Below are positions 7,704 to 16,107 of a stretch of 38,757 nucleotides of DNA, one piece after another. Below the pieces are notes generated by a model. That model saw nothing but the letters and a program-made list of their open reading frames with translations, did not search any database and was not told the DNA's origin. This stretch comes from Aureispira sp. (lineage in GTDB: Bacteria > Bacteroidota > Bacteroidia > Chitinophagales > Saprospiraceae). The stretch spans positions 1 to 38,757 of the forward strand of contig JAAEPD010000582.1 in NCBI GenBank assembly GCA_024222455.1, given 5' to 3'. Numbering within the stretch: the stretch's first letter is position 1; the number at the start of each line of letters is the position of its first letter. A program made the position numbers and the translations under genes.

Positions 7704-8696
7704 CTAGTCTACCCTAAAAGAAACCTCTTTGGTCACTTTAGCTCCTAATATGCCTAATTCGTTACTTACATTGGAATGTAATTGGACAGGTTGTGCAAAA
7801 ATATCGGTACCGTAACTTCGTTCATGGCGTTCAAACCCTTTGTAATACTTATATAAATCTTCGCTTACACTAGATATATTGACTTCTAAAAATCGCTCAG
7901 CTCCATCAATTTTAGGAAATTCTAAAAAAAGTTTAGAGGCCTTTAAGATCAAAAGATGATCAACTCCATTAAACTCATTGTCATTGATAAATATACGTTG
8001 ATATTGGTCTTCTTGCCTTGCAATATCTGAGTTTTCGCAACTAGGGTCCAAACAATACAACCCTACAGCTTGATAATCATCATCATACTGACTATAAACC
8101 TCTCTAGATCTAGCTTCTATTATATAAAAATTATTTTCATTAGGATTATCCTTGATAACAACTGGAAAATCAAAAACTTTAGCTCCCGAAAACTCTGTAG
8201 AGAAGGTATCTAAAGGATCAAATTCAATAGAAAAATCTAGAGGGGTTTGACAACTAGCATTCAAAGAAAAACCATCTGTTCTAAGTATTTCTATTTGGTA
8301 TTCTTTTCCATAGTCAAACTTTAAATTAGGCAGGACATAAGTAGCTTCATTTTTTTCTAAAGAACAGTAATCAGGAATAATGGTATTATTATTATAATAA
8401 TAGTTATAACACAACTGAGCGGTGTCTATTACCCCACCATTTCCATCTTTCAGCAAAACCCAAGAATCGAGTATATCCCCAATATCTTCACCATCAGGTG
8501 GCGGATTACCTAACTCTTGTGTCCATTGAAGATTTAGGATCAAAGAACTATCAGGTTCAAATACAGCATTCAACACCAGATTTTTCTCAAAATCTTTGAT
8601 TTTTAAGTCAATGGCTGTTTCACAGGCTATAGTAGTTGTATAAATAACTCCTATCAAAAAAGACCAGAAACTAATATAGATGTACGCTTTTTTCAT
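7704..8696 (-). CDS. DUF4249 outer-membrane-associated lipoprotein
   Basis: The 330-residue protein starts with a hydrophobic signal and a lipobox-like TIAC (C25) followed by ETAIDLKI, the typical opening of Bacteroidota DUF4249 lipoproteins. Other family marks are LVLNAVFEPDSSLILNLQWT after the anchor, and near the C-terminus SSVSEDLYKYYKGFERH and QPVQLHSNVSNELGILGA. The function of the family is not established. It is usually found beside a TonB-dependent outer-membrane receptor, where it is thought to help ligand uptake. Here no receptor is present; the gene instead follows a Fur-family regulator by 10 bases and is surely cotranscribed with it. The link suggests control by metal or peroxide. 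Confidence 0.82.
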   Translation of the reverse strand: MKKAYIYISFWSFLIGVIYTTTIACETAIDLKIKDFEKNLVLNAVFEPDSSLILNLQWTQELGNPPPDGEDIGDILDSWVLLKDGNGGVIDTAQLCYNYYYNNNTIIPDYCSLEKNEATYVLPNLKFDYGKEYQIEILRTDGFSLNASCQTPLDFSIEFDPLDTFSTEFSGAKVFDFPVVIKDNPNENNFYIIEARSREVYSQYDDDYQAVGLYCLDPSCENSDIARQEDQYQRIFINDNEFNGVDHLLILKASKLFLEFPKIDGAERFLEVNISSVSEDLYKYYKGFERHERSYGTDIFAQPVQLHSNVSNELGILGAKVTKEVSFRVD

Positions 8697-8706
8697 AGAC
8701 TATGAA

Positions 8707-9129
8707 CTACTTACAGTTGCTACAAATACCTATAACCAAAAATTGATGCTTATTAGCAATAAAACCTTCTGGCAACTTTACATTAGGTATTTCAACATTT
8801 TCTAGACAAACTGTTTGTTTGCAGGACTCACATTTGAAGTGGACATGGTTGTCTGAGTGTTGGTGTTGGTGTTCTTGACAATCATCTTTGCATAAGGCGT
8901 ATCGAATCGTATCCGATTCATCTGCAATACGATGAATAACCCCCTTATCTTCAAAAGTTTTTAAGGTTCTATAGAGTGTGACACGGTCAACATCCTCTTG
9001 CATTTCTTTTTCTATAAACCTATGTGTCAACGCATATGAACTTTTGGTAAAAATAGACAACACCTCTCTCCGAACATTGGTGTTTCGCAGTTTATACTTA
9101 GCCAATAACCGTTCTATTTTTTCTTGCAT
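8707..9129 (-). CDS. Fur-family metal-responsive regulator
   Basis: Started at ATG 9127-9129 (MQEKIERLLAKYKLRNTNVR) the protein is 140 residues, the normal Fur length. The longer start at 9192 overlaps the end of the upstream gene and adds residues unlike any Fur, so I reject it. The winged helix contains the recognition segment DVDRVTLYRTLKTFEDKGVI (47-66). A His-rich hinge follows (H87, H89, H91, H95, H97), then two zinc-binding pairs, C100-x2-C103 and C136-x2-C139. Whether it senses iron, zinc or peroxide cannot be told from this alone; the His-rich QEHQHQHSDNHVH stretch is common in Zur/Fur proteins of this phylum. It sits 20 bases after the 191-aa gene and 10 bases before the DUF4249 gene. 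Confidence 0.9.
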   Translation of the reverse strand: MQEKIERLLAKYKLRNTNVRREVLSIFTKSSYALTHRFIEKEMQEDVDRVTLYRTLKTFEDKGVIHRIADESDTIRYALCKDDCQEHQHQHSDNHVHFKCESCKQTVCLENVEIPNVKLPEGFIANKHQFLVIGICSNCK

Positions 9130-9149
9130 ATTATATCTTTTTTTGAAGC

Positions 9150-9725
9150 CTATACTACCGCAACTACTTCTACATTCTCTAACCAAACCCAATAAGTATC
9201 CTTAAAGCGATCTGCTTCTTCTTGACTGTCAAAAACCATTGCTTTCATTGGAACATTAGTTAAGTGGTATTTGTTCTTGACGTATTCTTCTTCAGTTGCA
9301 GCATAGCGAACAATAGCAAAACCTTTTTTGGAGAATCGTTTGAGCCTCGATTCTATTTCACGCATCTTATCGTTTAGTGTTTTAGGCTGATTGTTCAGGT
9401 TTTGAGGAATTTCTAATTTCCCTTCTTTTATAGGTTCTTCTGCTCCTTCCTCAGCCTTAATTTTGGCCGAAGGTAGTGGTTTTGTAGTCTCTTGAGGAAC
9501 TTCTTTTATTTGAGGCACAACAGGAACTATATTGGTCTCTAAGTTGACAGAAATCAACTCTCCTATAGTATCCATTAGCTTATCTTCTACTTTCTGGATG
9601 CCTTTTGCATAACCTTCCTTATAAATCTGTTGAAGCTTTTCTATAATAGCATCTACTTCTAACTTTTTAAGTTCTTCTATATTTATGCTTTGCGAACCAA
9701 TTTGGAGTATTTTATTATTGCCCAT
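9150..9725 (-). CDS. Hypothetical protein with helical N-terminus and Pro/Glu-rich linker
   Basis: The 191-residue protein has no signal peptide. Residues 1-65 look helical (ELKKLEVDAIIEKLQQIYKE). Residues 66-110 are a Pro/Glu/Lys-rich linker. Residues 115-191 form a small alpha/beta unit (KGFAIVRYAATEEEYVKNKY, later SQEEADRFKDTYWVWLENVE) ending EVVAVV. I do not recognise the family. It is the first gene of a likely operon with the Fur regulator (20-base gap) and the DUF4249 lipoprotein, so it may be under Fur control or help to sense the same signal; both are inferences from position. Confidence 0.65.
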   Translation of the reverse strand: MGNNKILQIGSQSINIEELKKLEVDAIIEKLQQIYKEGYAKGIQKVEDKLMDTIGELISVNLETNIVPVVPQIKEVPQETTKPLPSAKIKAEEGAEEPIKEGKLEIPQNLNNQPKTLNDKMREIESRLKRFSKKGFAIVRYAATEEEYVKNKYHLTNVPMKAMVFDSQEEADRFKDTYWVWLENVEVVAVV

Positions 9726-9776
9726 TATTTTCAGTTTTAATGACGTTGTTTACTTTCATCTTCTAATATACACTAA

Positions 9777-9812
9777 CTCATAGCTTTTTTGCTAGTAAAA
9801 AAAACCTATGAG
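9777..9812. repeat. Hairpin between the CAP-domain gene and the 191-aa gene
   Basis: CTCATAG (9777-9783) pairs with CTATGAG (9806-9812), and inside it a run of six T pairs with a run of A, leaving a short loop. On the minus strand it lies after the stop of the CAP-domain gene and before the 191-aa gene. No U-tract follows the stem, so it is a weak terminator at best; it may separate the two transcription units or act as an attenuator. Confidence 0.4.
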
Positions 9813-9867
9813 CTATCAAATACAATAATACACAAATTATTATCGACCTCAAAAAAATAGTTTTGGC

Positions 9868-12189
9868 TTACTTTGAAATAGGATAAATAATGACTTCGTA
9901 TTCAAATTTTTCTCGTTTGGGTGTTGCTCCATAGCCTCGTTTAGCATCTAGCTCTACAACCACTTTTACTGTCTGATCTTTTTTAAGATTTCGATCAATA
10001 CCTTCTGGCACCCAACCTATTTTCATAGTTGTTTCATACTCCAAATCTAATTCAATAGCCTTTCCATCTACATACATCTTTACTTCTGCATTTTCAAAGC
10101 TAAAATTTCTATTATACGATTTGAAAGACCATCGGTTAAATACACAATGAGCAGGTATTGGTCCTCTAGGTGGCCAAGATACAAAATCGGTATCAAACCT
10201 ATCTAGAGCCTCATCATTGTGTCGTTCTTTAGAGCCTGCAGATAAAGCAACTGTATTATTAGTGGCTCCATACACAAAGCTTTTGAAGTGAGGTGTTAGT
10301 AAGTTACCTCTGTGCCCTGTTGCCTTATTATTAGGCCCCGAATCTTCGATCATTTCTAAAATGGACTCTGAGCAGCTGAAACCTATTCCCAAACTATTAT
10401 GAGCACCACGAGCAGCATTTTTAGAATAACACTTCCAGCTTTTATCTGGATTATGGCTCAACTCCCCTTGAGCACTCATACAAAGTGCACCAGCTTGACA
10501 ATATTTATTCTCTTCTGGATCAAGTATAGTTCCATCAGGAAAGCCCAATAACCTTCTTACAAAATCATAACGTTGTATAATTTTCTCTTGAGCTACTTTA
10601 GATATTTTTCCTGGTGTGCAAGTAGCTACAGAACCTGTCCAGTTCAACTCCTTTTCTGCAAACTCAGAGCCTATATAATTAATCTTATAATCTTTTTCTA
10701 CACAAGCTCTTTTTAGGGTTTTAAACTCTTTTTCTTCAGGAAAATACTCTTGTGCTCTCAACAAAAATAATCCTGCTTTAGAAAACTGATTCTTATCAAG
10801 TAAAGTTTTAGAATACTTCTCGAAATAACCTTTTAGCTCAGCTTTTAAGGCCACCATTTTAGGAAAGTTTTTCAACCAATATATCACCTCATCAAATTCA
10901 GTGTAGCTATCTCCCATTGTACTTGCCTTTTTGATCATTCTTTCTTCCAAAGCTTTCATTTTGTCGGCAATCTTAGTTAGATCTTTTTCTTTTGTACGAT
11001 AGATTAAAATTCCAGTGGATTGAGAGCGTAAGTCATTTTTTTGAAAGCCATAATCCACACATTTCAGTGCAGCAGACTCTTTTTTATCATAATCATTGCT
11101 GATAGAACAAAAAAGGTCATATAGAGCTAAGCTTTTCTTTCGTTTCTTATCATCATTCCCTTCCTTATATAGTTGATGTATATTGGATAACAATCCAGTA
11201 TTTATCTGTTGGAGAGCTATAGCAGGTTGCTCCAAACTGTCTAACACAAATCGGTAACTACTTTCTACTTTTGCTAAGTTCTCTGTGCTTGCAGAATAGG
11301 TCTTTATATATCCATTCAAAGCATTCTCAATAAAATTGGCTTTCCATTCTTTTATTTCTTTCTCTTTTGGATATTTTTTTACAGCTTCTTCATGTTCCCT
11401 CAACAATCTAGTCAACTGATGATCATCAGGCTTAATATCATTCATAGCCAGTTTTAGACACTTGAGGAAAGCCTTATCTATTCCTTTTTCGGTAGCTCTA
11501 GAATAAATTAAATCCATAAACCCAAAGGTGCTTATGGCGTGCATATACAAGCCTTTTTCGGAGAGTTGTTCTGTTGCTTTGAGCAAATACTCTAAGACCT
11601 CTGGTTCTGGTCGTATTCCTTTGGATTTGAACTCATAATAATAGTTCTTCAACCCCATATTTAGATAGCGCATTCCTAAGTGCACATCATTATACTCAAT
11701 CCAGCTACAACCAGTGTAAAAATACACGCCTTTGTCTTGCAATTGATTCATAATTGCCTCATAGGCCAATAATGCTCGCTCTATAGAACCGGCTTTTGCA
11801 TACTCATGAGCATCTTCCAGCAGGCGAGAACGTACAAAATGATATTCCTCTAGGTGAGCTTTGATAAATGTACCTGGTCGATCCTTTCGTTTTAGGCTAG
11901 CTAAACTTTTCAAGGCCTTTTTTATAGCACCTTGATACTCTGCCCTATAAGATTTATCTACTGGGCTTATAGTAGAATATTTCGCCCAGACCATTGCATT
12001 GTACAAAATAGGTTCTAAGTCTTTAGAACTTGCTTTTTCGGAGAGTTTCAAGCATTTTTCGTAGTCTCCTTTTTCATAAGCTGTTACAATTTTAGAGTTT
12101 TGAGCTAAAACTCCTTGGGGTTTAGATATAGCTAAAAACATAATAATCAAACTACTTATACATATATATAGTTTTCGCATGTTTCTCAT
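9868..12189 (-). CDS. Exported helical-repeat protein with C-terminal CAP (SCP/PR-1-like) domain
   Basis: The 773-residue protein opens with a signal peptide (cleavage near GVLAQ|N; a second ATG three codons in is equally possible). Residues 30-510 are alpha-helical with irregular TPR-like units (for example EKGDYEKCLKLSEKASSKDL). Residues about 530-660 form a CAP domain: AQGELSHNPDKSW with H579, and ATGHRGNLLTPHFKSFVYGA with H626 are the two conserved histidine regions. It is followed by VSWPPRGPIPAHCVFNRWSF and a beta-sandwich-like tail, an arrangement I know from other bacterial CAP proteins. CAP proteins act outside the cytoplasm in lipid binding, proteolysis or antagonism; no common chemistry is known. 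The gene is 66 bases after the NlpC-like gene and probably in one transcript with the last CHAT gene. Confidence 0.75.
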   Translation of the reverse strand: MRNMRKLYICISSLIIMFLAISKPQGVLAQNSKIVTAYEKGDYEKCLKLSEKASSKDLEPILYNAMVWAKYSTISPVDKSYRAEYQGAIKKALKSLASLKRKDRPGTFIKAHLEEYHFVRSRLLEDAHEYAKAGSIERALLAYEAIMNQLQDKGVYFYTGCSWIEYNDVHLGMRYLNMGLKNYYYEFKSKGIRPEPEVLEYLLKATEQLSEKGLYMHAISTFGFMDLIYSRATEKGIDKAFLKCLKLAMNDIKPDDHQLTRLLREHEEAVKKYPKEKEIKEWKANFIENALNGYIKTYSASTENLAKVESSYRFVLDSLEQPAIALQQINTGLLSNIHQLYKEGNDDKKRKKSLALYDLFCSISNDYDKKESAALKCVDYGFQKNDLRSQSTGILIYRTKEKDLTKIADKMKALEERMIKKASTMGDSYTEFDEVIYWLKNFPKMVALKAELKGYFEKYSKTLLDKNQFSKAGLFLLRAQEYFPEEKEFKTLKRACVEKDYKINYIGSEFAEKELNWTGSVATCTPGKISKVAQEKIIQRYDFVRRLLGFPDGTILDPEENKYCQAGALCMSAQGELSHNPDKSWKCYSKNAARGAHNSLGIGFSCSESILEMIEDSGPNNKATGHRGNLLTPHFKSFVYGATNNTVALSAGSKERHNDEALDRFDTDFVSWPPRGPIPAHCVFNRWSFKSYNRNFSFENAEVKMYVDGKAIELDLEYETTMKIGWVPEGIDRNLKKDQTVKVVVELDAKRGYGATPKREKFEYEVIIYPISK

Positions 12190-12255
12190 TTTTATTTTAA
12201 AGCATTATCTAATAATATGAAGACCTCTTTAAATTTTCAACCTGTTTTGGGTAAT

Positions 12256-12681
12256 TTAATGAGTTTTGTCTTTAAAAAATCGTTTACCTCCGAGGAGAAA
12301 CTTATACTCAGGTTTTTCTGAAAATGTTTCTAAATTCCAAATAACAGGCTTCCCTATTTTTTTAGAATTATGAACAGCTTTATTATCTCCAATAAATACA
12401 GCTAAATGAGCTCCATAAGCATCTTTCTTTTTATGAAAAAACAAAATATCTAAAGGCTCATAATCCTCTGGCACCTGTTCAGAAAACGTTGTATCATCCC
12501 AAAGTTCACTTGATCTTAGATCAGGAACAACTCGATTATGATAACGAAGCAAATAGTACGCAAAGACTTGGCAGTTTGCCCCAGTTTTGATCAAATCATG
12601 TAATTCTCCATTTGGAATAACCTTAAAATTATACTTAATATCCATCATCCAAGTTGGTACTTCAATTGTTCCAATTTCCAT
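12256..12681 (-). CDS. NlpC/P60-like cysteine hydrolase without signal peptide
   Basis: The 141-residue protein has the core of an NlpC/P60 papain-like fold: C37 in KTGANCQVFAYYLLR (usual form DCSGFV), H92 in YGAHLAVFIGDNKAVH (usual form HVAIYIG), and H104 as the likely third residue. The DILFFHKKK strand in front of H92 matches the 'GDLvff' strand of the family. Members cut peptidoglycan stem peptides or other amides. No export signal is present, unlike its neighbours, so it acts in the cytoplasm, is exported by another route, or rides with a partner. It starts 8 bases after the stop of the CHAT gene upstream, indicating cotranscription and possible joint function. Confidence 0.7.
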   Translation of the reverse strand: MEIGTIEVPTWMMDIKYNFKVIPNGELHDLIKTGANCQVFAYYLLRYHNRVVPDLRSSELWDDTTFSEQVPEDYEPLDILFFHKKKDAYGAHLAVFIGDNKAVHNSKKIGKPVIWNLETFSEKPEYKFLLGGKRFFKDKTH

Positions 12682-12689
12682 AATAAATT

Positions 12690-15600
12690 CTACTTAGCCT
12701 TTTCTGAAGTTGAATAAATCCTATTTCTAACTAAAAAAACACTTATAGCTGCTAAAAATAAACCAGCTATACTCCATCCCCAACTCTCCCAAAAACTTTG
12801 CCTTTTAGTTACTTCAATAGGACGACTATCTCCAATTTGAACAAATGGCGACCAAAAAGCTGGGTGGCCTGCTACACCCTTAGCATTTTTAAGGTAATTT
12901 AGTTTAGCCTGCCGCAAAGCTTCTGCCTTATTAACTCCTGTAGCTAGGTTTTGATACAATCTTTGCATAATCTTAGAAGTCGCTTGATCATTCACTTGCC
13001 ACAAGCTCACTATCATACTTGGCACCCCTGCATACATAAAAGCTCTTGCTAATGAGGCTATACCATTCCCTGTTTCAAATTTACCATAGCCTGTTTCACA
13101 AGCAGAAAGCACAACTAATGCTGCATTCAAATCCATTTTAGAAATCTCATAGGCCTGCAAAAAATTATTATCTATACTATCTCCATCTTCCGTAAATGCT
13201 AAACTCGAAAGTGCTCCATTTTCGTTGTTCAATAACCCATGCATTGCTACATGAATAATCCCATAATTCCCTGCTTCTTCCTTAAAAAATCGTTCTGTTG
13301 CAAGACTATCAAAAACAAAATTACCTTCAAAGTTTTTAGCCAATTCTTCTACTTCCTTACGAGCAGCAGGTAAGGGTGCCAAAAAATCTCTAATCTGTTT
13401 ATCCATAGGAGCTCTATGCATTAGTTTATCCTCTTCCACAGCATACTCATAATTAGCCACTACCCCTAAGATATTTCCATTAATTTGAGTTTGGTTATGG
13501 TCCTTACTTTCCTTCCATAATGCAACTGAATAGTTATAACTGATTTGATATTCTTGTAGAAGGTAAGATAGTTTGCTATAGTTTAGTTCATTTTCAGGAG
13601 CAGGATTCATTAAAAAGGTTTCAAAAGGCAAATGCCCCAATTTATCATCTGTTACTATAACTAAATGTTTAATAGCAGTACCTTCTAACAAAACTGGTTT
13701 AACTAATTCCTCATAAAACCAATAGGCGTTCTTAGTGTATTTTTGATAAGCACTTTGAGAGTCGTTGAGTATAGCATTATAATTACTCAATGTAAAATGA
13801 AATTTTCCAATCCGTTTATCTAGTTCTACCTTAGCTATAGGCAAAGCAGTCAACTTAAGATGTTTCTTGTCTAAATAAAATACATAGACGATAGAATCTC
13901 CAACCACATACTCTAGAAATGCAGTTTCATCGTCAAGTTCTTCTTGAATGGCCTCTACATTGGCTTTTGTCTGCTCATACTTTAATTTAGTATACTTTGG
14001 AAATTGTTCCTCTAGAGATTTCCTAAATGCCTTATGCTCAAAATTCAACTTATTCAAAACTTTCCTTAAACTATCTTTTTCTGATTTAGAATATTGTTCA
14101 AGAAGCTTAGATTTAAGCTCTCCTAATTTTTGCTGCAATAGTTGTTCTTTTTGCACTAAAGAATCTGGCAAACCTCCAAAAGTATAGGCTTTAGATGTTT
14201 TGGAAGCATCCATCAAGAGTACAGATTTACTCAGTTCAGCTAAATCAAATGCTTTTGCTACCTCTGTTTCTGGGTTAAAAACCTCTAAGCTTCGCAATGT
14301 CCAATCCGCTGTTTTAGATAAAACTCTAAGTTTATCATTATCATCTGAAAGATCATCTTTGCTTGATTTTAATAGTTTCATAGCCAAATCGACTATTATA
14401 ACCTGTTCTTCACGTCTATCCCCTATAGTCAAAAGATCATAAAGCAAATCAAGAGTATTAATCATTTCCTCAAATGAGACATACTCTGTTATTTCTGCCA
14501 ATTGAGCACTCCAAGTTCTATCAATAGTCTTACTGACAATTATTCCACTATTTGCATTTATAACTTCTATAGCACAAATTAAAGCCTTCTCATATTGCTT
14601 CATTTCTAGATACATCAAAAACATATTATTACTTATTCCAACATAAGTAATATGTCGTTTACCATATACCTTTTCATAAACAGCCAATGCTTCCAAATAC
14701 ATTACCTCTGCTTTTTTATACTCCTCTACATCTCTATAGAAACTTGCCAAATTACCCAAGTCCAAAGCATAAGCAGGATCCATTGTGCCTAATGTTTTTT
14801 TTGAGATTTCAAGAGCTTCCAAATACATTGACTTTGCTCGTTCTTCATCTCCCATTGCCTCATACAGATAAGCTAAATTACCTATACCCATAGCATAATA
14901 ATAATGCTCTGTACCTAAAACATTCTCAAATATCTCCAAAGCCTCTTTATACAAAGGTTCTGCCTCTTTATACTGGCCTGTAGTATAGTATAAAGCTGCT
15001 AAATTATTTAGATCTAAAGCATAACTCGGATCCTCCTCTCCCAAAATTACTCTATCTATAGCTATCGCTTGCTTATACAAAGATTCTGCTTCTGCATAAC
15101 GTCCTGTCTCATCATAAATTCCTGCTAAATAATTTAAAGTAAAAGCATAGTTTTCGCTTTCTTCCCCCTCTGCTTCCTTAAAAATATTCATTGCTTGCAA
15201 GAACAAACGCTCTCCTTCTTCATTTTTCCCCATTTCTACATTCAATCCAGCTAAATTGCTTAAATCAATAGCATAACTAGGAGCATCAGCTCCTAATACT
15301 TCTAAATCAATCTCTGCCGCTTCCAAATACATTGACATTGCATCTAGATATCTTCTCACATTCTGATAATAGAAGCCTAAACAGTTTAAATTGTGTACAT
15401 AAAGCGCATGCTTTTTCCCAAATATGTCCTCTCGAAGAGTTAATGCTTCTAAATACAAATGTTCCACCTTATCGTACTTTCCCATGCTTTCATACAAAGA
15501 CGCCAAATTATGAAGATTTTGGGCATACATAGCACTACTCTTAGCTAGTTTACTATAAGCAGTTTTTGTCTTTATATATAAAGACTCTGCCTCTTCATAC

Positions 15601-15983
15601 TCTTCAAAACCATAATAATAAACATCAGCAATAGCAAGCAAAGTATTGTTATAATCGATAGAAGTCGGAACCAACTTTTCTTGTACAGCAATAGCCTTTT
15701 CATAAGCTTCCATCGCGGCTTCAAACTCATATTGTGCATGTGTTAAACCTAACCCCCAATGAAAATAAATTCGAGCAGACAAAAGATCTTTAGGTTTGTC
15801 GCCTTCTAATTTTTTCATGGCCTCCTTTGCATAAGGATAAATTCTCTCATAGGCTTCTATTTGCTGCAAACTCATACAGATACTATCCAATTCTACTAAA
15901 GAATATTGACCAAGATTTTCTTGTGCAGATAATGAATAGATTAATATAAATTTAATTACAAATGAACTTAATAAATACCTCAT
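12690..15983 (-). CDS. Exported, membrane-anchored TPR-CHAT protease, copy A
   Basis: Started at ATG 15981-15983 the protein is 1,097 residues. The longer start at 16085 runs through a terminator and the promoter and is rejected. Order of parts: signal peptide (RYLLSSFVIKFILIYSLSAQ), a long row of 42-residue kinesin-light-chain-type TPRs (about 60-500; for example YAEAESLYKQAIAIDRVILG), a helical linker, then a CHAT domain (about 740-1060). The caspase-type pair is intact: H915 in HVAMHGLL and C962 in LSACETGYG. A single membrane helix (about 1069-1087, WSIAGLFLAAISVFLV) and a short basic tail close the protein. CHAT domains are caspase-like proteases; the layout predicts TPR and protease in the periplasm, held in the inner membrane. 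It is very like copy D and heads an operon with the NlpC and CAP genes. Confidence 0.88.
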   Translation of the reverse strand: MRYLLSSFVIKFILIYSLSAQENLGQYSLVELDSICMSLQQIEAYERIYPYAKEAMKKLEGDKPKDLLSARIYFHWGLGLTHAQYEFEAAMEAYEKAIAVQEKLVPTSIDYNNTLLAIADVYYYGFEEYEEAESLYIKTKTAYSKLAKSSAMYAQNLHNLASLYESMGKYDKVEHLYLEALTLREDIFGKKHALYVHNLNCLGFYYQNVRRYLDAMSMYLEAAEIDLEVLGADAPSYAIDLSNLAGLNVEMGKNEEGERLFLQAMNIFKEAEGEESENYAFTLNYLAGIYDETGRYAEAESLYKQAIAIDRVILGEEDPSYALDLNNLAALYYTTGQYKEAEPLYKEALEIFENVLGTEHYYYAMGIGNLAYLYEAMGDEERAKSMYLEALEISKKTLGTMDPAYALDLGNLASFYRDVEEYKKAEVMYLEALAVYEKVYGKRHITYVGISNNMFLMYLEMKQYEKALICAIEVINANSGIIVSKTIDRTWSAQLAEITEYVSFEEMINTLDLLYDLLTIGDRREEQVIIVDLAMKLLKSSKDDLSDDNDKLRVLSKTADWTLRSLEVFNPETEVAKAFDLAELSKSVLLMDASKTSKAYTFGGLPDSLVQKEQLLQQKLGELKSKLLEQYSKSEKDSLRKVLNKLNFEHKAFRKSLEEQFPKYTKLKYEQTKANVEAIQEELDDETAFLEYVVGDSIVYVFYLDKKHLKLTALPIAKVELDKRIGKFHFTLSNYNAILNDSQSAYQKYTKNAYWFYEELVKPVLLEGTAIKHLVIVTDDKLGHLPFETFLMNPAPENELNYSKLSYLLQEYQISYNYSVALWKESKDHNQTQINGNILGVVANYEYAVEEDKLMHRAPMDKQIRDFLAPLPAARKEVEELAKNFEGNFVFDSLATERFFKEEAGNYGIIHVAMHGLLNNENGALSSLAFTEDGDSIDNNFLQAYEISKMDLNAALVVLSACETGYGKFETGNGIASLARAFMYAGVPSMIVSLWQVNDQATSKIMQRLYQNLATGVNKAEALRQAKLNYLKNAKGVAGHPAFWSPFVQIGDSRPIEVTKRQSFWESWGWSIAGLFLAAISVFLVRNRIYSTSEKAK

Positions 15984-16012
15984 AAATATGAATTTATAGA
16001 TTTGGCAGAATT

Positions 16013-16020
16013 CAAATATA
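16013..16020 (-). promoter_or_regulatory. -7 promoter box of CHAT copy A
   Basis: The minus strand reads TATATTTG (complement of 16013-16020), a full TAnnTTTG match 30 bases before the start at 15983. The same box in the same context (+ strand TTCAAATATATAAA) precedes copy D at 26188-26195, which supports it as a kept element. No clear -33 TTG is seen. Confidence 0.5.
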
Positions 16021-16042
16021 TAAAACAATTTTATAATTAAAC

Positions 16043-16078
16043 ATAAAAAAAGCTGTCCAATAGATATACTATTGGACA
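16043..16078 (-). terminator. Intrinsic terminator after CHAT copy B
   Basis: Read on the minus strand, a perfect 10-base stem (TGTCCAATAG with CTATTGGACA, arms at 16054-16063 and 16069-16078, 5-base loop) is followed after GC by a run of T. It lies 30 bases past the stop of copy B and before the promoter of copy A, so copy A is a separate transcription unit. A close sequence relative occurs at 26233-26266. Confidence 0.8.
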
Positions 16079-16107
16079 ACTCCATAATTTGATTTTTTTA
16101 TTAAACC

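Noticed and set aside
9130-9192. Upstream start of the Fur-family protein
   Set aside because: It overlaps the 191-aa gene; the ATG at 9127-9129 gives a normal Fur length and N-terminus.
15984-16085. Upstream start of CHAT copy A (34 extra residues)
   Set aside because: The extension runs through a terminator hairpin and the -7 box, and would precede a good signal peptide that aligns with copy D.
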